64,000 bases of DNA from Pseudomonas peradeniyensis. GTDB lineage: Bacteria > Pseudomonadota > Gammaproteobacteria > Pseudomonadales > Pseudomonadaceae. Under the pieces are notes generated by a model. That model saw only the letters and a list, made by a program, of their open reading frames with translations. It ran no database searches and was not told where the DNA came from. A program made the translations under genes and the position numbers. The DNA is taken from positions 1,426,001 through 1,490,000 of the forward strand of contig NZ_JABWRJ020000001.1 in assembly GCF_014268935.2 (NCBI RefSeq). The letters are read 5' to 3'. This document shows positions 49,642 through 59,920 of the stretch, one piece after another; the stretch's first letter is position 1, and each line of letters starts with the position of its first letter.

Positions 49642-50241
49642 ATGCGTGGACTGATCCTGGGACTGGCGGCAGGGCTGATGGCGTTCGGCGCCCAGGCCGA
49701 TATCTACATCGCCAGCGATGGCAAGGGCGGCTTCGTGCTGTCCAATGTGCATCGGCCAGGACGGCACTATGAACGGGTGATCAAGGAGCGCGGGGTGACG
49801 GGTGGGCCGGTCAACGCCCAGTTGGTCACCGGGCGGCCCTATGCCGACCTGGTGGCGGCCGCGGCCCTGGCCAACGATGTGTCGCCGGCGCTGCTGCATG
49901 CGCTGATCAAGGCCGAGTCCGGCTACAACCCCAAGGCCCGTTCGGCCAAGGGCGCGGCGGGATTGATGCAGCTGATGCCGGACACGGCGAAGGAGATGGG
50001 CGTCGCGGATGTGCTGGACCCGGCGTCCAACGTGCAGGGCGGGGCGCGCTATCTCAAGCGCATGCTCAAGCTGTTCGACAACGACATCACCCTGGCGGTG
50101 GCGGCCTACAATGCCGGGCCCGACGCGGTGCTCAGCCGGGGGCGGGTGGTGCCGCCGTTTGCCGAGACGCGGCGATATGTGCCGGCGGTGTTGCGTGAGT
50201 ATCGGTTGCTGCGGGGGTTGGCCGAGGATGCGCCGCTTTGA
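49642..50241 (+). CDS. Lytic transglycosylase (SLT domain)
   Basis: 199 residues with GGGAGG upstream. A signal peptide (MRGLILGLAAGLMAFGAQA) leads to an SLT domain with the catalytic glutamate in LIKAESGYNP near residue 93, then GAAGLMQLMPDTA and AVAAYNAGPDAV. It cleaves peptidoglycan without hydrolysis. It diverges from gspG, and transglycosylases often open the wall for secretion complexes, so a shared role is possible. Confidence 0.9.
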   Translation: MRGLILGLAAGLMAFGAQADIYIASDGKGGFVLSNVHRPGRHYERVIKERGVTGGPVNAQLVTGRPYADLVAAAALANDVSPALLHALIKAESGYNPKARSAKGAAGLMQLMPDTAKEMGVADVLDPASNVQGGARYLKRMLKLFDNDITLAVAAYNAGPDAVLSRGRVVPPFAETRRYVPAVLREYRLLRGLAEDAPL

Positions 50242-50368
50242 GGGGGGGGATTTTCGAGGTGTTCGCCGTAGGTTCTGCAGCGCCAATCACCTCATGACCT
50301 TCACAAGCCCCATGCTTCCCCCAACTCTGGGCTATAACCTCTAGAGGTGCCCAGCCGCGGAGCCCGCC

Positions 50369-51814
50369 ATGGACCTCGCCCCCCGTCCCGACACACTGCT
50401 GCCCGCCGACGCCGGCCCGGCGCGCAAGCCGTTCAACCTGCTGCGCTGGTACGCCTGGGTGAGCCTGGCCATCATCCTCTCGGTGGGGGTCGGGCTGGGC
50501 CTGATCTCCAGCCGCTTCATCATCGACGAGAGCGTCGAGCGCGACGCCTTGCTCACCGCGCAGTTCATCACCTCCATCGCCGACGCCGAAGTGCGCCATG
50601 TATCGATCCCCAACGTGCGGACCATGGGCGAATTGCTCGACCCGCGTACCGACCACGCCCTGTCGGACGTCGACCCCGAGGCCCGGCGCCGGGCCCGGGG
50701 CGAGTTCCTCGACCATATCGCCCACCTGCCGGACATGCTCCTGGCCAACATCTACGCCCCCGACCGTACGGTGATCTGGTCGAGCAACCCGGCGCTGATC
50801 GGCAAGCTGATCGAGTCGGACGACGACCTCGACCGAGCCTTCGAGTACAAGATGCGGGTGTCGGCCAGCTACCACGACTTCGAGCAGGCGCGCAGCGAAC
50901 AGAAGTTCGTCACCCCGCCCGAACAGCTGTTCATCGAGAACTACATCCCTCTGTTCGATGCCGACGGCGAGAACGTCACGGCCATGGTCGAGATCTACAA
51001 GGAGCCCCACGACCTGATCGTGCGCATCGAGCACGGCCTGCTGCTGATCTGGCTGGCCATCGCCGTGGGCGTCGGCCTGGTCTATGTCGGCCTGTACGGC
51101 ATCATGCGCCGCGCCGCCCGGTTGATGGCGGTGCAGCAGAAGCGGCTGATCGGCAACGAAACCTTCGTCGCCCTGGGCGAGGTGTCGTCGGCGGTGGCGC
51201 ACAGCCTGCGCAACCCGCTGGCGAGCATCCGCTCCAGCGCCGAGCTGGCCCAGGCGTTCGATGAAGGCCCGGCGCAGAAGAACATCAGCGACATCATCAG
51301 CCAGGTCGACCGTATGTCGCAGTGGGTGCGCGAGCTGCTGCAGTCGCTGCGCCCGCTCGGCGACGAGGCTGTGCCGGTGGATGTGGCCCAGGCCCTGCGC
51401 GACAGCCTCCAGGCCCATGGCCAGGCGCTGCAACAGGGTGGCGTGCGGTTGGTACTGGCCGACCTGCCGACGGTCCGGGTGCTGGGCCAACCGGCCTTGC
51501 TCGGGCAGATCTTCAGCAGCCTGATCGCCAACGCCCTGGAGTCGATGGAGGCGGGTGGCGAGCTACGCGTGGAGGTGATGCGTCACGACCGGCGCACCCT
51601 CAGCCTGCGCCTCTCGGACACCGGCAAGGGTATGAGCGAGCAGCAGCAGCGCATGGCTTTCCGGCCATTTTTCACCACCAAGCAGGGTGGCGTGGGGGTA
51701 GGACTGATGCTGGTCAAACGGATCATGGAGTGCTTTGGCGGCTCGGTGCGGTTGAGCAGTCGCGAGGGGATGGGAACACGGGTGCTGTTGAATTTTCGCG
51801 TCGCAGCAACGTGA
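50369..51814 (+). CDS. Membrane sensor histidine kinase (paralogue A)
   Basis: 481 residues. Membrane segments near 28-48 and 218-240 flank a periplasmic sensor of about 170 residues (FIIDESVERDALLTAQFI, FIENYIPLFDADGENVTAMVEIY). H-box VSSAVAHSLRNPLASI is near 273, with DTGKGMS and GVGVGLMLVKRI after it. This is the NtrB/DctB-like kinase type. A terminator-like hairpin follows, so it is not cotranscribed with the paralogue and regulator downstream. Confidence 0.92.
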   Translation: MDLAPRPDTLLPADAGPARKPFNLLRWYAWVSLAIILSVGVGLGLISSRFIIDESVERDALLTAQFITSIADAEVRHVSIPNVRTMGELLDPRTDHALSDVDPEARRRARGEFLDHIAHLPDMLLANIYAPDRTVIWSSNPALIGKLIESDDDLDRAFEYKMRVSASYHDFEQARSEQKFVTPPEQLFIENYIPLFDADGENVTAMVEIYKEPHDLIVRIEHGLLLIWLAIAVGVGLVYVGLYGIMRRAARLMAVQQKRLIGNETFVALGEVSSAVAHSLRNPLASIRSSAELAQAFDEGPAQKNISDIISQVDRMSQWVRELLQSLRPLGDEAVPVDVAQALRDSLQAHGQALQQGGVRLVLADLPTVRVLGQPALLGQIFSSLIANALESMEAGGELRVEVMRHDRRTLSLRLSDTGKGMSEQQQRMAFRPFFTTKQGGVGVGLMLVKRIMECFGGSVRLSSREGMGTRVLLNFRVAAT

Positions 51815-51881
51815 TGTTTAACTGTAAATAAATTTCTTAACGTATTGTTTTAAAAGCATTTTATGAAATATGGGGTGCGAC

Positions 51882-51903
51882 TCCCCAGAAGTGGGGAATT
51901 TTT
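51882..51903 (+). terminator. Terminator after kinase A
   Basis: TCCCCA-GAAG-TGGGGA, then a run of five T. It lies in the otherwise unannotated AT-rich 290-base gap 51815-52104, where I see no further gene. Confidence 0.6.
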
Positions 51904-53566
51904 CAATACTCAGCATTAAGAAATAAATTTAAGTCTATGATTTATAACATAAAACAAAATATTGAATGCGCTGGCTGACTTTTTGCTAGACCTGACACAG
52001 GCCTGAGGTGGCACCGTCTGCCCGGCCTCAATGGAGTCACTTTGCTATCACCGGTAGCAAGGGCATGCCGATAGCCCTCATCGGCCCCAGGCGGGAGCGA
52101 CGCGATGCAGACGCTCGAAAACGATGCCCCCGACAAGCCCGGCGCTTCCGCCACCGGGCTGGCCGCGCCGCTGCGCGAGTTCAACCTGCTGCGCTGGTTC
52201 TCGCTGGTCAGCCTGCTGATCATCGCCTCGGTCGCCGGCGGGCTGGGATACGTCTCGACGCGTTTCGTGGTGCGTGACAGCGTCGAGCGCGACGCCATGC
52301 TCACCGCCCAGTTCATCCAGGCCATGGCCCAGGCCGAAGTGCGCCATTCGCAACTGCCGCCGGGCATCACCATGGGCGAGCTGCTTGACCCGCGCCTGGA
52401 CCAGCAACACCTGCAGTTCACCCCGCAGCTGGCCGAGTCGACCCGGGTCGAGTTCCTCGACCATGTCGAACACCTGCCCGACACCCTGCTGGCCAATGTC
52501 TATGCCCGCGACCGCCTGGTGGTCTGGTCGACCAACCCCAACTTGATCGGCAAGCGCATCGACGAGGACGACGACCTGGAGCATGCCTTCCATTCGCGCC
52601 AGTCGGTATCGGCCAGCTACCACAAGGCCGATGAGGATCGCGAGGAGCAGAAGTTCCAGCGCGAGCCCCGGCACCTGTTCATCGAGAACTACATCCCGCT
52701 GTTCGACAGCCAGGGCGAGCAGGTACTGGCGATGGTCGAGATCTATAAGGAACCCCAGGACCTGGTCCGGCGCATCCAGCGCGGCTATGTGCTGATCTGG
52801 GCCTCGACCCTGGTCGGCGGGGCGCTGATCTACTTCGGCCTGTTCTGGATCGTGCGCCGCGCCGCCAGCCTGCTGCGCCACCAGCAGGACCGCCTGGTGG
52901 CCAGCGAGACCTATGTGGCCCTGGGCGAGATGTCCTCGGCGGTGGCCCACAGCCTGCGCAACCCGTTGGCCAACATCCGCTCCAGCGCGGAGCTGGCGCA
53001 GGACATCGCCAGCCCGACGGCGCAGAAGAACATCGGCGATATCATCACCCAGGTCGACCGCATGTCGCGCTGGGTCCGCGACCTGCTGGTATCGCTGCGC
53101 CCGGCCAGCGACGAGCCCGAGTCGGTGGACCTGGTGGCGGCCATCGAAGATGCGCGCCAGACCTTCGCCCCGCAGATCGAGCGCAACGGCGTGCGTTTCG
53201 CCTTCGACGGGCCACCGGTGCAATGGGTGGCCAGCCAGCCGCTACAGCTGACGCAGATCCTCAACAGCCTGTTCGCCAACGCCCTGGAGGCCATGCCCCA
53301 AGGCGGCGAGCTGCGCGCCGAGGTGCGCCAGCTGGAGGGCCAGCAAGCCCAGCTGCAGCTCAGCGACACCGGCAAGGGCATGAGCGAGCAGCAGCGGCGC
53401 ATGGTGTTCAAGCCGTTCTTCACCACCAAGCAGGGCGGGCTGGGTGTCGGCCTGGCCCTGGTCAAACGGATCATGGAACGCTTTGGCGGCGCGGTCGAAC
53501 TGACCAGCCGCGAAGAGGAAGGAACCCGCGTCAGCCTGACTTTCAACATTGCAGCGGGAGGGGACC

Positions 53567-54994
<1,428 letters not shown>

Positions 54995-55009
54995 CCAGCC
55001 CTGCGCAAT

Positions 55010-55133
55010 CCCTGTAGGAGCGGCCTTGTGCCGCGAAAGGGCTGCAAGGCAGCCCCAGGATGTCAGCTTCGCAACATAAATCGCAGGGGCCGCTGTGCGG
55101 CCCTTTCGCGACACAAGGCCGCTCCTACAGGGA
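55010..55133. repeat. REP pair (GTAGGAGCGGCCTTGTG family)
   Basis: Inverted GTAGGAGCGGCCTTGTG...CGCGAAAGGG units flank about 60 bases between the regulator gene and a convergent small gene. Confidence 0.9.
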
Positions 55134-55151
55134 CCTAGTAGCGTCATGGGC

Positions 55152-55451
55152 TCAAGGTTTCCCGCTAGTCCCTGACCCACCACCGTCACGCCCCATCCCC
55201 TCCGACCCACTACCACCCATCCCCGGCAGATCACGATCATCGTTCTGCTCGGCTGGCGGGCTTTCCGGGTCGTTGCCCTTGATCCTCGGGTCTGTATCCC
55301 GTGGCATGGGCTTCTCGATCGGGTTGAGGGTACTGTCGACCCCCGGCTGTGGCGCCGGATTGTGCGGATCGTCAGGGTAGGTGGCGCCGGTACCGGCGGC
55401 CAAGGCCAGGGGCGAGGCGAGCAGGGCGGCGAGAAGGAAGGCGTGTTTCAT
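55152..55451 (-). CDS. Small secreted Gly/Pro/Asp-rich protein, 99 aa
   Basis: A signal peptide (MKHAFLLAALLASPLALA) is followed by a disordered, charged and proline/glycine-rich mature chain (YPDDPHNPAPQPGVDSTLNP, NDPESPPAEQNDDRDLPGMGG as landmarks). The upstream CAAAGGAGC supports the start. No family recognised; similar low-complexity periplasmic proteins are common in Pseudomonas. Confidence 0.7.
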   Translation of the reverse strand: MKHAFLLAALLASPLALAAGTGATYPDDPHNPAPQPGVDSTLNPIEKPMPRDTDPRIKGNDPESPPAEQNDDRDLPGMGGSGSEGMGRDGGGSGTSGKP

Positions 55452-55556
55452 GGGGCAGGCTCCTTTGCGACGGAGAAAGCGGCCCTGCCTGCGCAGGGCC
55501 TCTGTCTCACTTGGGCCTGTGGCCCGTCAGCAAGGTGCCATGACGGCGACCAACGG

Positions 55557-56909
55557 TCACACCACCATCGACAGCAGCATGATGAAGATGATGCCGACCA
55601 CCGAGAGGATGGTTTCCATCATGCTCCAGGTCTTGAAGGTCTCGGCCACGGTCATGTTGAAGTACTGCTTGACCAGCCAGAACCCGGCGTCGTTGACGTG
55701 GGACAGGATCAGGGAACCGGCGCCAGTGGCCAGCACCAGCAGCTCACGGTTGACCCCCGGCACCAGGTCGATCACCGGGGCGACGATGCCGGCGCCGGTG
55801 ATGGTCGCCACGGTGGCGGAGCCGGTGGCGATGCGGATCACCGCCGCCACCAGCCAGGCCAGAAGGATCGGCGAGATCTCGGCCTGCACCGCCATCTGCC
55901 CGATCACATTGCCGACGCCGGTGTCCACCAGCATCTGCTTGAAGCCGCCGCCAGCACCGACGATCAGCACGATGGCGGCGGTGGGCGCCAGGCTCTGGTC
56001 GAGCATCTTCATGATCTGCTGGCGGTTGAAGCCGCGGGCCGAACCGAAGGTGTAGAAGGCCAGCAACAGGGCGGCGAGCAGGGCGGTGATCGGGTGGCCG
56101 ATCAGGTCCATCCACTGGCGCACGATGTGCTCGGCCGGCAATACCACGTCGGCGAAGGTTTTCAGCAGCATCAGCACCACCGGCAGCAGCACGGTGATCA
56201 GGGTCACGCTGAAGCTCGGCAGGTTCTGCTGGTTCGACTCGCGAGCGATCTGGTCCATCAGCTCCTGGGACGGGTTGCCCGGGATGTAGCGCGAGATGAA
56301 GTTACCGAACAGCGGGCCGGCGATCACTGCGGTCGGCAGGGCCACCAGCAGGCCGTAGAAGATGGTCTTGCCAATGTCGGCGTGGAAGATGCCGATCGCC
56401 AGCAGCGGCCCCGGGTGCGGCGGCACCAGGCCGTGCACCACCGAAAGGCCGGCCAGCAGCGGGATGCCGATCTTCACCAGCGACACGCCGGAGCGGCGGG
56501 CGACGATGAACACCAGCGGGATCAGCAGCACGAAGCCGATCTCGAAGAACAGCGGGATGCCCACCAGGAAGGCGGCGAACATCATCGCCCAGTGCACCTT
56601 CTGCTTGCCGAAGGCGCGGATCAGGGTCTGGGCGATCTGGTCGGCGCCGCCGGAGTCGGCCATCAGCTTGCCGAGCATGGTGCCCAGCGCCAGGACGATG
56701 CCGACGAAGCCGAGCACGCCGCCGAAGCCGTCCTGGAACGATTTCATCACCTTGGCCACCGGCATGCCGGAGGTCAGGCCGAGAAAGCCTGCGGCCAGGG
56801 TCAGGGCGACGAAGGGGTGAACTTTGAAATGGGTGATCAGCAGGATGAGCCCGACGATGGTGACCATCGCGTCGAGCAACAGGAAGGTATCGGTAGCCAG
56901 TCCGAACAT
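55557..56909 (-). CDS. gntP: Gluconate:H+ symporter, GntP family
   Basis: 450 residues with about 12-14 membrane segments. GntP landmarks are FKVHPFVALTLAAGFLGLTSGM, ALGTMLGKLMADSGGADQIAQTLI, PLFFEIGFVLLIPLVF, GLVPPHPGPLLAIGIF and SHVNDAGFWLVKQYF (given as separate landmarks). It imports gluconate with protons. The kinase gene lies just upstream on the same strand. A perfect palindrome AGACAGCGCTGTCT lies 76-89 bases before the start, matching the operators near gntK/gntR. Confidence 0.94.
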   Translation of the reverse strand: MFGLATDTFLLLDAMVTIVGLILLITHFKVHPFVALTLAAGFLGLTSGMPVAKVMKSFQDGFGGVLGFVGIVLALGTMLGKLMADSGGADQIAQTLIRAFGKQKVHWAMMFAAFLVGIPLFFEIGFVLLIPLVFIVARRSGVSLVKIGIPLLAGLSVVHGLVPPHPGPLLAIGIFHADIGKTIFYGLLVALPTAVIAGPLFGNFISRYIPGNPSQELMDQIARESNQQNLPSFSVTLITVLLPVVLMLLKTFADVVLPAEHIVRQWMDLIGHPITALLAALLLAFYTFGSARGFNRQQIMKMLDQSLAPTAAIVLIVGAGGGFKQMLVDTGVGNVIGQMAVQAEISPILLAWLVAAVIRIATGSATVATITGAGIVAPVIDLVPGVNRELLVLATGAGSLILSHVNDAGFWLVKQYFNMTVAETFKTWSMMETILSVVGIIFIMLLSMVV

Positions 56910-56984
56910 GGTTCGTGAACCTCGGTCTTTTCGTTGTTGTTTTGGTGTCGCGTGTCTTGCGTCATTGCGTCTTGAGAAGCATGG

Positions 56985-56998
56985 AGACAGCGCTGTCT
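56985..56998. promoter_or_regulatory. GntR operator A (gntP)
   Basis: AGACAGCGCTGTCT is a perfect 14-base palindrome upstream of gntP, sharing the AGCGCT core with two further sites in the gntK-gntR region. Confidence 0.75.
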
Positions 56999-57023
56999 TT
57001 GGTGAGCCGGAAAAACCGCCGGA

Positions 57024-57563
57024 TCAGGCAGTCCGCGCCAGCGCCTGCTCACCGCAAGGCTTTAGCCATTGGTGCACGTCCTCGGCCAGCGTGATCAGCG
57101 GGCGGGTAGCATCCAGGGCCAGGGTCAGGGGCTCGGCGTGCGGCGGCTCCAGTGCGGCGAACTGGCTGTCGATCAGGCTGGCCGGCATGAAGTGGCCGGG
57201 GCGGGCCAGCACGCGCTTTTCCGCTTCCTGCGGGGTCAGTTCGAGGAACACGAAGCACAGTTCGGGCACGGCCTGGCGCAGGGTGTCGCGGTAGCGGCGC
57301 TTGAGGGCCGAACAGGTCAGGATCGGGCGCTCGCCGGCGGCCAGGGTGTCTTGCAGTTCCTGGCCCAGGCGCACCAGCCAGCCGGCGCGGTCGTCGTCGT
57401 CCAGGGGAATGCCGGCACTCATCTTGGCGATGTTCGCGGCGGGGTGGAAGGCATCGCCTTCGATCAGGCGGCCGCCGCTGCGGGTGGCGATGGCGGCGCC
57501 GACGCTGCTTTTACCACAGCCGGCTACGCCCATGACCACGATCGCGGACAGGGAAGGGTTCAT
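57024..57563 (-). CDS. gntK: Gluconokinase
   Basis: 179 residues from MNPSLSAIVVMGVAGCGKSSVGAAIA, with GGAGGT upstream. Walker A is GVAGCGKSS, the gluconate site region is EGDAFHPAANIAKMSAGIPLDDDDR, and CSALKRRYRD and GHFMPASLIDSQFAALE complete the GntK pattern. It phosphorylates gluconate to 6-phosphogluconate, which enters the Entner-Doudoroff pathway. It lies directly upstream of gntP and divergent from the repressor gene. Confidence 0.95.
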   Translation of the reverse strand: MNPSLSAIVVMGVAGCGKSSVGAAIATRSGGRLIEGDAFHPAANIAKMSAGIPLDDDDRAGWLVRLGQELQDTLAAGERPILTCSALKRRYRDTLRQAVPELCFVFLELTPQEAEKRVLARPGHFMPASLIDSQFAALEPPHAEPLTLALDATRPLITLAEDVHQWLKPCGEQALARTA

Positions 57564-57582
57564 CTGTACCTCCTGCTGGGTG

Positions 57583-57596
57583 AGATAGCGCTGTCT
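57583..57596. promoter_or_regulatory. GntR operator B (gntK)
   Basis: AGATAGCGCTGTCT, one mismatch from operator A, lies 20-33 bases upstream of the gntK start. Confidence 0.7.
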
Positions 57597-57711
57597 TGGC
57601 CGGGACGAGCCGAAGGTCATGCGCCACCCTCCCGGGTGTTATTGATCTTGTCTTTGGCAGTATGGACGCTGAACGCATGCCTGCTACCAAGATTGCATTG
57701 CCTGCATTCAG

Positions 57712-57729
57712 AGACAGCGCTACCTTAGT
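57712..57729. promoter_or_regulatory. GntR operator C (gntR-gntK intergenic)
   Basis: AGACAGCGCTACCT shares the palindrome core. On the minus strand it reads ACTAAGGTAGCGCT, exactly the AC-N-AAG-N-TAGCGCT pattern that I recall being reported for P. aeruginosa GntR. Confidence 0.75.
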
Positions 57730-57770
57730 GACCGTTCCCCATTCCTGCAAGCGGTAAAATTACAACACTC

Positions 57771-58790
57771 ATGTCCCGCACTGGCTCGCGCACTACCGGT
57801 CGTCCCACTCTGGCGGAAGTCGCCAGGCTTTCCGGGGTTTCCCCCATCACCGCCTCCCGCGCCCTGCGCGGCGTCAGCACGGTCGCGCCGGAACTGGCGC
57901 AGAAGGTCATGGCCGCGGCTAGCAGCCTCGGCTACGTCGCCAACCCGGCGGCGCGCGCCCTGGCCTCGGCGCGCAGCCAGTCGGTGGTGGTGTTGATCCC
58001 GTCACTGTCCAACCAATTGTTCATCGACACCCTCGAGGCCATTCACGAGGTGATGCGTCCCCGTGGCCTGGAAGTGCTGATCGGCAACTATCACTACGAT
58101 ATCGCCGAGGAAGAGAACCTGATCCGCAACTACCTGGCCTACCAGCCGTGCGGCATGCTGCTCACCGGCTTCGAACGCAGCGACGCCTCGCGGCAGATGC
58201 TCGCCGCCAGCCGGGTGCCGTGCGTGCACATGATGGAGCTGGGCGGCGAGGCCGATGCCCTGTCGGTGGGCTTCTCCCAGCACGAGGCCGGGCGCGCCGC
58301 GGCCCGCCACCTGATCGAACGTGGCCGTCGGCGCCTGGGGTTCATTGCCGCGCAGCTCGACCCGCGGGTGATGCAGCGCGCCGAGGGCTTCCGCCAGGCC
58401 CTGGCCGAGGCCGGCCTGCAGGCGCCCGAGTTGGAAATGCTCGATCCGCAGCCGTCGTCCATCGGCCTGGGCGGCACGCTGTTCAGCCGCTTGCTGGCCA
58501 AGGCGCCGGATGTCGACGGCATCTTCTTCTGCAACGACGACCTGGCCCAGGGCGCGGTGCTGCAGGCGCTGCGCGAGGGCGTCGAGGTGCCGCGACGGGT
58601 GGCGATGGTCGGCTTCAACGACCTGCCGGCCTCGGCGCACATGGTCCCGCGCCTGACCTCGATCCGCACTCCGCGCGCGGCGGTTGGCCGCGGCGCGGCC
58701 CAGGCGCTGCTGGCGCTGCTCGACGGCAAGCGAGTGGCCACCGGACAGCAGGACCTGGGGTTCGAGTTGATGGTGCGGGAAAGTACCTAG
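57771..58790 (+). CDS. gntR: LacI-type gluconate repressor GntR
   Basis: 339 residues. The N-terminal LacI helix-turn-helix and hinge (RPTLAEVARLSGVSPITASRALRG, VAPELAQKVMAAASSLGYVANPAARALAS as landmarks) precede the sugar-binding domain (VVVLIPSLSNQLFIDTLEAI; GIFFCNDDLAQGAVLQAL). It represses gluconate uptake and phosphorylation genes until gluconate or 6-phosphogluconate binds. It is divergent from gntK-gntP, and three matching operators lie in the locus. Confidence 0.93.
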   Translation: MSRTGSRTTGRPTLAEVARLSGVSPITASRALRGVSTVAPELAQKVMAAASSLGYVANPAARALASARSQSVVVLIPSLSNQLFIDTLEAIHEVMRPRGLEVLIGNYHYDIAEEENLIRNYLAYQPCGMLLTGFERSDASRQMLAASRVPCVHMMELGGEADALSVGFSQHEAGRAAARHLIERGRRRLGFIAAQLDPRVMQRAEGFRQALAEAGLQAPELEMLDPQPSSIGLGGTLFSRLLAKAPDVDGIFFCNDDLAQGAVLQALREGVEVPRRVAMVGFNDLPASAHMVPRLTSIRTPRAAVGRGAAQALLALLDGKRVATGQQDLGFELMVREST

Positions 58791-58825
58791 CTCGGTAGGC
58801 GTTGGCCGCTTGCAGTAACCGTTGT

Positions 58826-58849
58826 GAAAGCGGGCTTGCCCCGCGATCA
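58826..58849. repeat. Partial REP unit
   Basis: GAAAGCGGGCTTGCCCCGCGATC is a single unit of the GGAGCGGGC family in the 213-base gap between gntR and the first mini-RHS gene. No other element is recognised in the gap. Confidence 0.65.
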
Positions 58850-59003
58850 CTCGCAAGGCGGGTGCCATCGGTGGTGCAACTGACGCTGAAGCCCTCAACC
58901 AAGTGACAGGAAACCTTGGGCGTAAGCGTGACCTGTTACTTTTGCTAGTTGCGAGCGACCTCGTGATGAGTAAACCTGCCATCCAAAAGCAGGGAGATGA
59001 ACC

Positions 59004-59774
59004 GTGACTAATACAACTCGTCTATTGCAAGTGGATATCATGGGCACAGTCATGGGCTCGCGTAATGAGCTTGACAATACGGACCTGGCATACACTGCAT
59101 ATGGTCATGAAACAGCAACCCTCGGGCCCACACCTTTCTTACGATTCAATGGCCAGTTTCGTGAGTCGGTCAATGGTGCTTATCTACTAGGCAACGGCTA
59201 TCGTGGCTTCAATCCGGTACTGATGAGGTTCAGTTCCCCTGATAGCTATAGTCCGTTTGGTGATGGCGACGTGAATGCCTACGCATATTGTGGTGGGAAT
59301 CCTGTTTTTCGAAGCGATCCATCAGGGCATATTTGGCGTGGTTTAGTCAAAATATTTGGCTCGCGCAGTAATCAAGCCCCAGCAAGGGCACGTTCTAATA
59401 TGGAAACTTCTTTTTTTGAAAATGGTGTGGCTGGGCTTGCTTCGGGCTTGTACGTCGGGTCAGGGGCTCTGACAAAAGACGGGGCGGTGCGTCTAAATAA
59501 GGTAAGTATGGAAGATAAACTTACGAGGTGGGTTGATAATATTTTTGTTGCTGAAGTTTCTAATCGTTTTGGAGGGGAGGCGGGGCTTCGTACGCGTGAA
59601 ATATTAAACTACGCGCGTCTTATGCAGTCTAGAGGGGTTGATATATACATGAAATCTATAGGTCAACAGGCTGCAACTCAACCTGGACCTCAGGTGTCGT
59701 TGCCAGGAAGGAGGTCCTATCTTTACCCTGATGGAGAAACAGTGCGCCGCACCGAGACGGACTCTCCTGAATGA
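59004..59774 (+). CDS. Mini-RHS protein with variable C-terminus, copy 1
   Basis: 256 residues from a GTG with GGGAGATG upstream. Residues about 1-110 hold the RHS-repeat-associated core: LQVDIMGTVMGSRN, YTAYGHET, FNGQFRESVNGAYLLGNGYRGFNP, MRFSSPDSYSPFGDGDVNAYAYCGGNPVFRSDPSGH (landmarks). Full RHS/YD toxins have this core just before a polymorphic toxin tip; here the long repeat shell is missing. Residues 111-256 are a unique, charged, soluble tail of unknown activity. The gene is clearly more AT-rich than its surroundings, suggesting transfer. No immunity gene was recognised. Confidence 0.85.
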   Translation: MTNTTRLLQVDIMGTVMGSRNELDNTDLAYTAYGHETATLGPTPFLRFNGQFRESVNGAYLLGNGYRGFNPVLMRFSSPDSYSPFGDGDVNAYAYCGGNPVFRSDPSGHIWRGLVKIFGSRSNQAPARARSNMETSFFENGVAGLASGLYVGSGALTKDGAVRLNKVSMEDKLTRWVDNIFVAEVSNRFGGEAGLRTREILNYARLMQSRGVDIYMKSIGQQAATQPGPQVSLPGRRSYLYPDGETVRRTETDSPE

Positions 59775-59920
59775 ACACTAGAGCTGCTCGTACTAACCGT
59801 TTGGTTAATTTTCCCTTCGCCGAGCTGCCTTGAAACTACCTAGTCCCTGGGACATGGCGAAACCTGAGGTTGGATGGGCAATGAAATGGGACCAAAGCCG
59901 TATTTTTTGAAGTTAGTAGC

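Noticed and set aside
55362-56918. Long plus-strand frame opposite gntP
   Set aside because: It is a His/Gln/Asp-rich antisense shadow; the minus strand codes for an unmistakable GntP permease.
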